A DNA stretch of 64,000 nt from Hymenobacter polaris (GTDB lineage: Bacteria; Bacteroidota; Bacteroidia; Cytophagales; Hymenobacteraceae), in the NCBI RefSeq assembly GCF_012927305.1, contig NZ_JABBGH010000001.1, positions 186,001-250,000 on the forward strand, in the 5' to 3' direction. The stretch's first letter is position 1, and every line of letters starts with the position of its first letter. Shown in pieces: positions 54,001-60,513 of the stretch. The notes under the pieces were generated by a model. It saw only the letters and a program-made list of their open reading frames with translations. It had not been told where the DNA came from and made no database searches. The position numbers were made by a program, and so were the translations under genes.

Positions 54001-54663
54001 GGCCTGGCCGCCATGCAGAAGTTTCTCAAGCTCGACCTCAACCGCTACCTCAGCGGCCGCGCTTTCGAGCAGAAGAAGGAAGTGCCGCTGGCGCTGGTCG
54101 AAAACCAGACGTATATCCACTACGGCAAGGGCTCGGTGGTGATGTATGCGCTGCAAGACTACCTGGGCGAGCAAAAGCTGAACGCGGCCCTGCGCGGGTA
54201 CGTGCAAGCGGTGGCGTTTCAAGGCCCGCCCTACACCAACTCGACCGAGTTTATCGGGGCGCTGCGCCGGGCCGCGCCCGATTCGCTGCAGCAGTTTATT
54301 GCCGATAACTTCAACCGTATCACGCTCTATGACAACCGAATAACGGCCGCCAACGCCAAAAAGCTACCCGACGGCCGCTACCAGGTCGATTTCACCGTGA
54401 AGAGCGCCAAGTTCTACGCCGACAGCACCGGCAACCAGCGGCCCGCCCCCGAGCACGACTACCTGCCGGTGGCCGTTTTCCCCGAGCCGGGCAAGGATAA
54501 AAAACCAGCCGCCCCCCTGCTGCTCGTAAAGCGCCGCCTGGCAACGGGTGACAATAAGCTGCAGTTCGTCGTGGCCCAAAAGCCGGCCTCGGTAGCCGTC
54601 GACCCCTACCACGAGCTAGTGGACAGAACCTCAGACGACAACAAGAAGGACTTGAAGCTGTAG
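51007..54663 (+). CDS. ABC-2 type permease fused to an M1 aminopeptidase
   Basis: A 1218-residue fusion. Residues 1-620 are permease: about 12 hydrophobic spans (WIYFLVLALLTGLLVAAAGG, VVAALVFSGILVGAAVAGVL, LLVLPNLLFCGAIFFTMATL, VLLAVVLVCCLLIQ), with hydrophilic loops. Residues about 620-1218 form an M1 zinc-peptidase domain: H959-E960-x2-H963 in HEVAHQWWAHQVIGG, with the third ligand glutamate 20 residues later (MAESLAEYS), and YGKGSVVMYALQDYLG near the end. The M1 part is probably on the outside of the inner membrane. Such fusions are frequent in Bacteroidota; the transported or cleaved peptide is unknown. The ATP-binding partner is directly upstream. Confidence 0.9.
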   Translation: MFLPIFLFELKYRLRRPATWIYFLVLALLTGLLVAAAGGVFGSAINISLGGDGQTVKINSPFSVSLIVSTISVFGIVIASSLMGNPVYRDFETRSHSLFYTKPISKWGYLGGRFLGSYVVAALVFSGILVGAAVAGVLPGIEADRFLKVAPAGTYLWPYLLLVLPNLLFCGAIFFTMATLTRNILSTYIGAVLLLVAYLISTSYTSDLKNEYLASTLDAFGLGAQFITTKYWTAADKNTRLLPLNTYMLLNRAVWLGVGLGLLALCYGRFRFAALASERAAKKPRAVPAEVAAERGAGATAGSLRLPRVTQLFTGAMHRQQWLSLTKLEFRGIVRSRYFAAIVGAGILFLLTTASQAGKTFDTPTYPVTEVVLSLATGSFFLFFLAIIIFYSGELVWRERDAGVAQIADAAPVPSWVPFLSKLAALGLVQVVLLAVVLVCCLLIQTFKGYFHYEIGLYLQALFLYQLAYLLLLCVLAMVTQVVVNNKYVGFLVMVVYYVFTLAKGGLGLTHRLTSYGGGGSPGPYSDMNGYGHFLPAFWWTKLLWAGVALLLGLLANLLWVRGTDPSGRLGEARRRWGAGSTAALAAGLAVALGTGSFIYYNTNVLNQYRTPKEDEKLQVQYEKQYRRLRGVPQPRIVAVTLNTDIFPSTRRVHFQGEMMLVNKHARPLDTVIVSLPAENHPRVRHLRLGAAGQAALALNDTTAGLRLYRLARPLAPGDSLPLALTLDYRELGFPNSGSNTNIVENGTFVSSGYLPSLGYRENVELRSDKDRKSYGLQPKPRMAPVNDLKARQNTYISTDADWIRFATTVSTEPDQTALAPGYLQKEWVRNGRRYFAYRMDRPMLNFYTFLSARYQKYTDKWVDSAGGRTLPIEIYYHAGHEYDLKRMAAGAKEALSYCSKNFSPYQHQQLRILEFPGYQSFAQSFANTVPFSESIGFIAKVDDNDPEDLDYPFYVAAHEVAHQWWAHQVIGGNVQGSTLMAESLAEYSALMVMKHHYGLAAMQKFLKLDLNRYLSGRAFEQKKEVPLALVENQTYIHYGKGSVVMYALQDYLGEQKLNAALRGYVQAVAFQGPPYTNSTEFIGALRRAAPDSLQQFIADNFNRITLYDNRITAANAKKLPDGRYQVDFTVKSAKFYADSTGNQRPAPEHDYLPVAVFPEPGKDKKPAAPLLLVKRRLATGDNKLQFVVAQKPASVAVDPYHELVDRTSDDNKKDLKL

Positions 54664-55042
54664 CTACCCGAGTAGAGGTCCTGCCGGTAGCGCCGGTAGC
54701 GCCCGCGCGATTTCCACCAGCCGGGGCCCTAGGGTAGGGTGAGCCAGGTAAGCCGCCTCGGTGGCATCGGCAATGGCGTAGCGCTGCGCCAGGCTATTGT
54801 ACCCCAGGCCCTAAATCTGGGGGGAGACGTACCTCATCCAATGGCTACGCTTGCGGCCGGCCTGGATTGCCCCTAGGGCCGTTTGGTAGTCGTGGACCTG
54901 GGCGGGGTAGGGAACATGGGCAGCTACGCTATACGTGGCACTACCAAACTTACGGTATCAGGTTTGCGTTGAATGTTCTACATTTGTTGAAGATTCAACG
55001 CTCAAAAAATAAGGGGATGAGCCTTGCAGCCCACCCCCTTAC
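54664..55042. other. Non-coding stretch with gene remnant and a hairpin
   Basis: Holds the DUF1810 remnant, then a less G+C-rich part. GCGTTGAAT (54966-54974) and ATTCAACGC (54993-55001) form a 9-bp hairpin followed by TCAAAAAAT. TACATTTG at 54979-54986 fits TAnnTTTG but has no TTG at the right distance. Confidence 0.45.
54676..54905 (-). pseudogene. Decayed DUF1810 gene fragment
   Basis: Read on the minus strand it gives DYQTALGAIQAGRKRSHWMR, YVSPQI, a TAG stop (54813-54811), then GLGYNSLAQRYAIADATEAA and YLAHPTLGPRLVEIARALP. This aligns with residues about 15-90 of the intact DUF1810 protein at 42367-42792 (DYPTALAELRAGRKRSHWMW, YIFPQLRGLGYSS, YLAHPTLGPRLAEIARALL). The stop replaces an arginine, and both ends are missing. 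It lies 12 kb from the intact gene, on the same strand. Confidence 0.85.
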
Positions 55043-55043
55043 C

Positions 55044-55178
55044 CTACCTAATCCAATGCGCGGCTGCCGTGACAGCTCCGCCGCTCATTAGAAACCAGAG
55101 TAGCCATTTGGCAACCTCTGGCGGTATCCGGATGTCAAGCTTGACTTTGACTTCCGTTTTCGCACGACCTTTTTCCAT
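55044..55178 (-). CDS. Possible 44-residue membrane peptide
   Basis: The frame from ATG 55178 reads MEKGRAKTEVKVKLDIRIPP then EVAKWLLWFLMSGGAVTAAA and ends HWIR. A charged amphipathic start followed by one hydrophobic span could make a small single-pass protein. I know no relative. The frame is short and stands in a region with a pseudogene, so it may be chance. A stem-loop (55217-55249) lies just upstream. Confidence 0.35.
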   Translation of the reverse strand: MEKGRAKTEVKVKLDIRIPPEVAKWLLWFLMSGGAVTAAAHWIR

Positions 55179-55216
55179 TGTGAGTTGGGAGTAAGGTGTG
55201 AGAGCACCTACTTCCT

Positions 55217-55249
55217 GAACCCTCGGCGTCGCCACAACGCCGGGGGTTC
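55217..55249. other. Stem-loop in a less G+C-rich gap
   Basis: GAACCCTCGGCGT (55217-55229) pairs with ACGCCGGGGGTTC (55237-55249) over 13 positions with one T-G. It lies upstream of the possible small minus-strand gene. Neither orientation has a convincing T-run. Confidence 0.5.
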
Positions 55250-55442
55250 GCCGTTTATAGGCAACCGCGTTGGCGAGGTGTATCCCGTGCGTTGCGGCGA
55301 AGGTAGAACGGCTTAGCTGAAATGAGTAAAACTGAAATTGTGGCTGGGCACAGATGCACGTAGACTAGGGTAAGCTACGTTGTGTTAAGCTTCTCCGGTT
55401 CAGAGCCAAGAGCGGAATAGAATCCTAATAAACCCTTATTAG

Positions 55443-55757
55443 CTAGCGTAAAGAACGAGGGTTAGTGTTGACATGCTGAGTATATTTCTCCTGCCATAAA
55501 TCCAAGGAAATTGGAGTTTCTCCATCCGTATCATCGAAAAATATCCATTTTCCACACCTTTCGGAGAACATTTTAAGCGCCTTTATATCATCCAAGCTTA
55601 TTTCGCCACGTCCATAACGCCTAGGGCCTTCTATCACCGAATGCCACAAGACATATTCGAGATTATCCATCCACCTAGCTGCATAACACAATTCTGAAAG
55701 GTTACTCATTGTATAAGCAAGCAACCATTGGTCCGGGGTATTCTCTGGTGGTATCAC
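55443..55757 (-). CDS. Hypothetical protein, third gene of an M28-HAD operon
   Basis: A 104-residue acidic, tryptophan-rich protein (PDQWLLAYTMSNLSELCYAA, RWMDNLEYVLWHSVIEGPRR, CGKWIFFDDTDGETPISLDL). I do not recognise a domain. Its G+C is visibly lower than that of the neighbours, suggesting later acquisition. The frame starts with GTG at 55757, 23 nt after the HAD stop; an ATG at 55709 is the alternative. The ordered Trp/Asp pattern and operon position make it a likely real gene. Confidence 0.6.
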   Translation of the reverse strand: MIPPENTPDQWLLAYTMSNLSELCYAARWMDNLEYVLWHSVIEGPRRYGRGEISLDDIKALKMFSERCGKWIFFDDTDGETPISLDLWQEKYTQHVNTNPRSLR

Positions 55758-55780
55758 GGTTTATACTGTGCTAAACTGCT

Positions 55781-56395
55781 CTAGCCTATTCTCAGCGATT
55801 GGTATAAGTCAGCTCGCATTTGCGCTTGCGACTCCACTAAAATGGTCTTGATGCCAAGCTGCGCCGCGCCGGCTACGTTGGCGCGGTTGTCATCCAGAAA
55901 GATGGTGTGCTCAGGCTTAGTGCCTAAGTAATCCAGAACGGCTTGGTAGGCTTGCTTTTCCGGCTTTCTGGTTCCGAGTTCGTGCGAGCTGAATACTTTT
56001 TCGAAGTAGCCTAGGCTGGCCCGGTACTTTAGTTGCCAGACTCGCGCGTGGATGCTGTTCGTGTTGGTTAGCGCTACGAGGCGATATTGCTGCTTCAGAT
56101 TGGTCAGTAGCTCATCAATTCCTTGATAATGGTCGAGATACAGCGCACACCAACCTGCGTCGAATACCTGGTCGGTAAGCTGAAGGCCTAGGCGGCGCGA
56201 TACCTCAGCCCTAAAGGTTCGGGCTGAAATCTCGCCCCTTTCAAACTCATCGAAGAATTTATCAAATTGGAATTTGCTTTTGATGGCCTCCACTGGTTGG
56301 CCTGAGGCGGCGGCCCAGAAGTGAAAGACTCTGTCAAACGACAAGTCAAAAACCACCTTGCCCAAATCAAAAATCAGCGCCTCAAAAGCTTTCAT
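55781..56395 (-). CDS. HAD family hydrolase
   Basis: A 204-residue haloacid-dehalogenase-like protein. Motif I is ALIFDLGKVVFDLS (nucleophile Asp in DLGKV, with the second acidic position replaced by Gly as in the YihX/epoxide-hydrolase-like group). Motif II is VALTNTNS, motif III the lysine in GTRKPEKQAYQAVLD, and motif IV HTIFLDDNRANVAGAAQLGI. It probably dephosphorylates a sugar or nucleotide phosphate. It starts 3 nt after the M28 gene stop, so the two are tightly coupled. G+C is somewhat lower than in neighbours. Confidence 0.88.
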   Translation of the reverse strand: MKAFEALIFDLGKVVFDLSFDRVFHFWAAASGQPVEAIKSKFQFDKFFDEFERGEISARTFRAEVSRRLGLQLTDQVFDAGWCALYLDHYQGIDELLTNLKQQYRLVALTNTNSIHARVWQLKYRASLGYFEKVFSSHELGTRKPEKQAYQAVLDYLGTKPEHTIFLDDNRANVAGAAQLGIKTILVESQAQMRADLYQSLRIG

Positions 56396-56398
56396 AGC

Positions 56399-57763
56399 CT
56401 ACCGCCCCACTATCGGCAGCACCGGCAGGCCCTCGTGGCCTAGGGCATCCACACTGGCTACGCCGAAAATGTAGTTATCCTTGCTGATGGCCAGGTCGGC
56501 GGTGAGGCCCTTTACGGGGATGCGCTGCTGCCACTGGGGAGCGCTGGTTTCGCGCACCAGCACTACGTAGCCAGCCGGGGCGGGGCCGCCCTGCGGGGCC
56601 TGCCAGCGCAGCTCGGTGCGGTTGGTGAGTTTGGCGGTCAGCACTTCTACCTTTTGGGGGGCGGCGGGGGCTAGGGCCAGGCTAGCCAGGGTAGCCAGGT
56701 TTACCTGGGCGGTGCGGCGCAGGTAGCGGAAGTCCATAAACTCGGGCTTATCGCCGTATTCCACGCCGTTTTCGGTGCGCAGGTCCTGGTGCTGGTGGTC
56801 GAAGTTCTCGTTGGTTTCGGTGAAGCGCACGGCCGCGTAGCCTTGCTGGTTGAAGGGCGTGTGGTCGCCGCCGCGCAAAAAGCGGTCGGGGCGGTACTCC
56901 AGCAGCACCTGGTAGCCGTTTTCGTTCACGTACTGGCGGGCGGCCGTTTGGGTGTAGCGGGCCAGCTGGCGGCTGCTGGCGTCGTTTTCGCTGCTCAGCT
57001 GGCGGCGCTGGCGGGCCTGCTCGGGCGTTTCGGTGGCCGGCACGCCCTCGCTAAACACGCGCAGGTGCAGGGTATCGGTCACGTCGGGGTCGTGGCCGTG
57101 CGAGTTGCCCACGATGTCGTTGTTGAGCATGGCCACCAGGTTCCAGTTTTCTATTTTGGCGCGCTTGGCCAGGTGGTCGGCCCCCAGCAGGCCCTGCTCC
57201 TCGCCCTGCACCGCCACCAGCTTAATGGTGCACGGAAACTTCTGGCCGGCCAGCACGCGGGCCACTTCCATGACAGCGGCCACGCCCGAAGCGTCGTCGT
57301 TGGCGCCGGGCGCGTCGGCCGTGCGGTTCATCACATCCGTCACCCTAGAGTCGATGTGGCCGCTCATCAGCAGCACCCGCGTATCGGTGGGGTCGGTGCC
57401 GGGAATGGTGGCCAGTACGTTGGCCATCAGCGTTTTCTTGTCTACCCGGCGGCCATCGGGGTTGTAGGTGAAGGTGTCCATCTCCACCGTCATGCGCCCG
57501 CCGCCGGCCTTGCTGTACTTCCGAAACTCGTCGAACACGTAGCGCCGCGCCGCCCCAATGCCGCGCTTCTTGTCCTGGGTGTCGCTTAGGGTGTGGCGGG
57601 TGCCGAAGCTAACCAGCTTGCGCACGTCGGCTTCCAGGGTTTTGGCCGATACCTCATTCACCCATTTTTGGATGTTGGGGTCGGTGGGCGGCTGCGGATT
57701 GGTGGGCTGGGCAAGGGCCGCCAGGGGCAGCAAGGCGGGCAGTAGGGGTAGCAGAATTTTCAT
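56399..57763 (-). CDS. Exported M28 family metallopeptidase with C-terminal FnIII-like region
   Basis: A 454-residue zinc peptidase with signal peptide MKILLPLLPALLPLAALAQ. Zinc-site segments: VLLMSGHIDSRVTD, GANDDASGVAAVMEVARVL, KLVAVQGEEQGLLGADHLA, MLNNDIVGNSHGHDPD and FDHQHQDLRTENG, matching the H-D-EE-D-H order of M28. The last 80 residues (VEVLTAKLTNRTELRWQAPQ, GYVVLVRETSAPQWQQRIPV) look like a fibronectin type III fold. It likely degrades peptides in the periplasm or outside. The ATG at 57763 avoids 19 upstream residues without signal character. HAD and hypothetical genes follow in the same transcript. Confidence 0.88.
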   Translation of the reverse strand: MKILLPLLPALLPLAALAQPTNPQPPTDPNIQKWVNEVSAKTLEADVRKLVSFGTRHTLSDTQDKKRGIGAARRYVFDEFRKYSKAGGGRMTVEMDTFTYNPDGRRVDKKTLMANVLATIPGTDPTDTRVLLMSGHIDSRVTDVMNRTADAPGANDDASGVAAVMEVARVLAGQKFPCTIKLVAVQGEEQGLLGADHLAKRAKIENWNLVAMLNNDIVGNSHGHDPDVTDTLHLRVFSEGVPATETPEQARQRRQLSSENDASSRQLARYTQTAARQYVNENGYQVLLEYRPDRFLRGGDHTPFNQQGYAAVRFTETNENFDHQHQDLRTENGVEYGDKPEFMDFRYLRRTAQVNLATLASLALAPAAPQKVEVLTAKLTNRTELRWQAPQGGPAPAGYVVLVRETSAPQWQQRIPVKGLTADLAISKDNYIFGVASVDALGHEGLPVLPIVGR

Positions 57764-57782
57764 AAGTACTTGCAAGAAACGA

Positions 57783-57817
57783 CGAGCGCCGCCTACCAGC
57801 AAGGCAGGCGGCGCTCG
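57783..57817 (-). terminator. Terminator after the small lipoprotein gene
   Basis: CGAGCGCCGCCT (57783-57794) and AGGCGGCGCTCG (57806-57817) are perfect 12-bp arms. On the minus strand it lies 44 nt past the lipoprotein stop and is followed by TCGTTTCTT. Confidence 0.7.
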
Positions 57818-57860
57818 CAAAGGCGCTGGCGCCGCAAAAATAGAGGTGGCCCGCTGGTGC

Positions 57861-58205
57861 TTATAAGTTCCAGGTATACTCGTTCTGGCGGCCAGCCGTC
57901 ACCTGCACAGATTTGGCGCTGCTAAGCAAGGTTATGACATAATTGCCTGGATTCAAATCATTTACTTCGATAACTGATTTCCGGAGACTGCCAGCTGTCC
58001 CGGTGAGATTGAATTTGTTTTCTTGCAAAGGAGCCGCTCTATTAGGGCCCGCCCAGCCTACTTCGGTGTAGAGGGCATAGGTATCGTAAGGAAAGGTGTA
58101 CGTTACGGTGACTTTAACTCCCCCTAGGGGAGCGGGGTCAGCACGTTGGCAGGCAGCAGTCAGGAGTAGCAAACCACTGGATAGAAGCAGTGCTGAGCGG
58201 CGCAT
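57861..58205 (-). CDS. Small lipoprotein with beta-rich domain
   Basis: A 114-residue protein with signal sequence MRRSALLLSSGLLLLTAAC, giving lipidated C19. The mature part reads VKVTVTYTFPYDTYALYTEV, then KSVIEVNDLNPGNYVITLLS and SAKSVQVTAGRQNEYTWNL, the strand and turn pattern of a carboxypeptidase-regulatory or SpaA-like beta fold. I know no function. The gene is monocistronic, with a terminator behind it. G+C is lower than the average. Confidence 0.65.
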   Translation of the reverse strand: MRRSALLLSSGLLLLTAACQRADPAPLGGVKVTVTYTFPYDTYALYTEVGWAGPNRAAPLQENKFNLTGTAGSLRKSVIEVNDLNPGNYVITLLSSAKSVQVTAGRQNEYTWNL

Positions 58206-58429
58206 AGCAGTAAGTGAATAAGAAGAATAGACAAGATAGCGAGGCCGTAGGCTAGACAGCGGGTAGGCAGCTGCCGAAAGGTAACGGAAGCATTGCTGCT
58301 CCAGCTACTGACGGTTAATCGGGGGAGTGCGGTAAGAGGCGGCGGCCTGATATAACAAGGCGTGCGGGCGGCGGTAGATACCCCGTAATAGGCGGAACTA
58401 GTCCGCAAACCGGCGTGGGGTTTATAAAA
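58206..58429. other. Gap with no recognised feature
   Basis: Moderately A+T-rich region between the lipoprotein start and the yebC terminator. No gene is recognised; it should hold the lipoprotein promoter. Confidence 0.4.
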
Positions 58430-58460
58430 AAAGTCGCCCGTCAGGAAGACGGGCGACTTT
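58430..58460 (-). terminator. Intrinsic terminator of yebC
   Basis: AAAGTCGCCCGTC (58430-58442) and GACGGGCGACTTT (58448-58460) are perfect 13-bp arms. On the minus strand the hairpin ends in a run of seven T and lies 33 nt past the stop. Confidence 0.9.
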
Positions 58461-58492
58461 ATAGAGCTATTACCAAGGAGGTAGCTGGGCGC

Positions 58493-59227
58493 CTAGCCCA
58501 TGGTGTGGTACACGGCCTGCACGTCCTCGTCCTCCTCGAGCTTGTCGATGAGCTTCTCGACCTCCTCGGCCTGCTCGTCGCTGAGCGAAACCGTGGTGTT
58601 GGGCACGCGCTGCAGGGTGGCGCTCACCACGTTCACACCCTTGGCCCCTAGGGCCTGCTGCATCTGCCCAAAGTCGGTAAAGGCGGTTTCGACCACCATA
58701 TACTTGTGCTCGTGGCCGTGCTCGTCCTCCTCGGTGGTTTCGTACACGTCCTCGGCGCCGGCGTCAATCAGCTCCAGTTCCAGCTCGTCGCGGTCGAGCC
58801 CCTCGGCGGCCAGCTTAAACACGCCCTTGCGGGTGAAGGTGTAGTCGGAGCTGCCGGCGGTGCCCAGGGCGCCGTTGTTGCGGTTGAAGTAAAGGCGCAC
58901 GTTGCTCACGGTGCGGGTGGGGTTGTCGGTAGCGGTTTCCACCACAATGGCCACGCCGTGCGGGCCGTAGCCCTCGTACACCACCTCCTGGTAGTCCTTC
59001 TCGTCCTTGCCGCTGGCGCGCTTGATGGCGGCGTCCACGCGGTCCTTGGGCATGTTCACGCCCTTGCCGTTTTGGATGGCCGTGCGCAGGCGAGCGTTGG
59101 TGTCGGGGTTGGGGCCACCTTCTTTCACGGCCATCACAATCTCCTTGCCGATGCGGGTAAAGTCTTTCGACATCCGGTCCCAGCGCTTCATCTTGCGGCC
59201 TTTGCGGAATTCAAATGCGCGTCCCAT
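58493..59227 (-). CDS. YebC/PmpR family transcriptional regulator
   Basis: A 244-residue protein of the YebC family. The family opening, MGRAFEFRKGRKMKRWDRMS then KDFTRIGKEIVMAVKEGGPN, is complete, followed by RLRTAIQNGKGVNMPKDRVD and YEGYGPHGVAIVVETATDNP. An acidic insert (TTEEDEHGHEHKYMVVE) and an acidic C-terminus (KLIDKLEEDEDVQAVYHTMG) are typical. Members act as DNA-binding regulators or aid translation of polyproline stretches. TACCTTTG, a possible -7 box, occurs about 85 nt upstream (near 59310 on the minus strand). Strong terminator behind. Confidence 0.93.
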   Translation of the reverse strand: MGRAFEFRKGRKMKRWDRMSKDFTRIGKEIVMAVKEGGPNPDTNARLRTAIQNGKGVNMPKDRVDAAIKRASGKDEKDYQEVVYEGYGPHGVAIVVETATDNPTRTVSNVRLYFNRNNGALGTAGSSDYTFTRKGVFKLAAEGLDRDELELELIDAGAEDVYETTEEDEHGHEHKYMVVETAFTDFGQMQQALGAKGVNVVSATLQRVPNTTVSLSDEQAEEVEKLIDKLEEDEDVQAVYHTMG

Positions 59228-59351
59228 CTTTTATAAGTAACAATTAGCGATGATTTAACAGCTTGGGCGATGCGGGGTGGGAAGGGCGGCCCAAACGGAA
59301 AGGCAAAGGTAACAAGACCGGCGAGGGGAGGGCAAGCCGGCGCGGGCGCCC

Positions 59352-59789
59352 CTAGGGCCGCCGGGCCGCCGGCAGCGCCAGCAGCTCGTAGTCGCCGTGG
59401 TTGCCCCTAGGGTAGCCCATCAGGCTGATGCTGAGCTTCTTCGAGGCCGGCTCGTAGCGGAAGGTACCGCGCTGCACATCGGGCCCGTTCTTGTCGCTGA
59501 AGCGGAAGAAAATGCTGTCGCCCTGGGTAGTAAAGCGTCCCTGCTGGCTGAAATAGCGCGGGCCGCTGTCGCCCAGCAGCAAGCTCAGGCGCTTGGTGTA
59601 GCTGCCGTCGGCGCGCAGCGTGAGCGTGCCGCCCACGCCCGGCACCTGGGTGGGCGACTGGCCCTCGGTGAAGTCGTAGACGGTGTAGCCCACGTAGCTA
59701 TACGTGGTGTAAAAGGCGACGGGTGGCCTGGCTGGCTGCCCGCCCAGCGCGGCCAGCGGCCCTAGGGCCAGCAAACGAAGAAACAGCAT
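59352..59789 (-). CDS. Small exported protein of unknown function
   Basis: A 145-residue protein starting MLFLRLLALGPLAALGGQPA, a probable signal peptide. The mature part, GGTLTLRADGSYTKRLSLLL, YFSQQGRFTTQGDSIFFRFS and GTFRYEPASKKLSISLMGYP, resembles the lipocalin-like or beta-sandwich folds that many small Bacteroidota secreted proteins have. No family is recognised. A longer upstream frame (to 59993) overlaps the next gene and looks spurious. Confidence 0.6.
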   Translation of the reverse strand: MLFLRLLALGPLAALGGQPARPPVAFYTTYSYVGYTVYDFTEGQSPTQVPGVGGTLTLRADGSYTKRLSLLLGDSGPRYFSQQGRFTTQGDSIFFRFSDKNGPDVQRGTFRYEPASKKLSISLMGYPRGNHGDYELLALPAARRP

Positions 59790-59893
59790 GGTGCAAAACA
59801 ACGGTGCGGCAGTTGCCCTGCAAAAGGTGGGCCGCTGCTTGGCGTAGTAGCAACCGGTGCGGCCAAAAGCCACTAGCTCGCGCCCGCCGGCGG

Positions 59894-60307
59894 CTACCCG
59901 GCCAGCTGCAGCTCCGTTTCGGCAAATACCTGGGGCAGCTTGCGCTTGCGCTCCACCAGCTGGTAGCTGGCGCGGCTGGTGGCCTCGTTCCAAAACACGT
60001 CCGACACGAGGCCCTGGTGCGGCGGCCGCCCGTTGGCCGGGCGGGCTTCCCGCACCAAATCGCCGAAGCTAAAGGCCGGTTTTTCATAGAGTTCCTTGAA
60101 CAGCTCGGGGCTGACCAGAAACTGCTGCTCATCGTAGCGCAGCGTTATCCAGTCGGCCGAGTCGTCGTCGGGGCTGATTTTCTCGAACACCTTGCCCACG
60201 GGCTCCAGCAGCTCAAACGAGCGGCGGTTGGCGGGGTGCACGTAGCGGTAGCCGTGGGCGGGCAGCCAGGCATAGAGGCCGTAGGTAAGGCGGGCGGGAC
60301 GGGGCAT
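59894..60307 (-). CDS. DUF6960-like hypothetical protein
   Basis: A 137-residue protein from MPRPARLTYGLYAWLPAHGY, then RYVHPANRRSFELLEPVGKV, LRYDEQQFLVSPELFKELYE, FSFGDLVREA and a C-terminal SYQLVERKRKLPQVFAETEL. The YGxYxWxPxHGxxYVHPxxR pattern resembles what I recall of DUF6960 proteins, with no known activity. An earlier ATG at 60436 would add 43 residues; these first codons are A+T-rich and unlike the body, so the later start is preferred but not certain. Confidence 0.6.
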   Translation of the reverse strand: MPRPARLTYGLYAWLPAHGYRYVHPANRRSFELLEPVGKVFEKISPDDDSADWITLRYDEQQFLVSPELFKELYEKPAFSFGDLVREARPANGRPPHQGLVSDVFWNEATSRASYQLVERKRKLPQVFAETELQLAG

Positions 60308-60513
60308 AGCGTAGATACTGAAGCGGGTCTGGCTAGCCTTAACCGCCGGCGGCCGGCCTAGGTTGCCAGTTGCTCTTAAACCAGTTTCGATTGGATATAT
60401 CTCAAAATTCACATAGTAAGCTGCTGCGTACTTCATGTATATAACCTTTAAGGCCTAGCTTTATAGCTGAAGTTTTAATTAATTACGCATTGCCTGTCCT
60501 TTATAAATAAGTT
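60308..60513. other. A+T-rich gap between divergent genes
   Basis: The region 60365-60513 is the most A+T-rich in the last 10 kb and must hold promoters for the T9SS gene and its divergent neighbour. No perfect TTG-N19-TAnnTTTG was found. Confidence 0.4.

Noticed and set aside
54979..54986. Promoter at TACATTTG in the pseudogene gap
   Set aside because: No TTG at 19-base spacing and no gene directly behind it on that strand.
59790..59993. N-terminal extension of the small exported protein
   Set aside because: It overlaps the next gene and reads as low-quality Gly/Arg-rich sequence; the ATG at 59789 starts a signal peptide.
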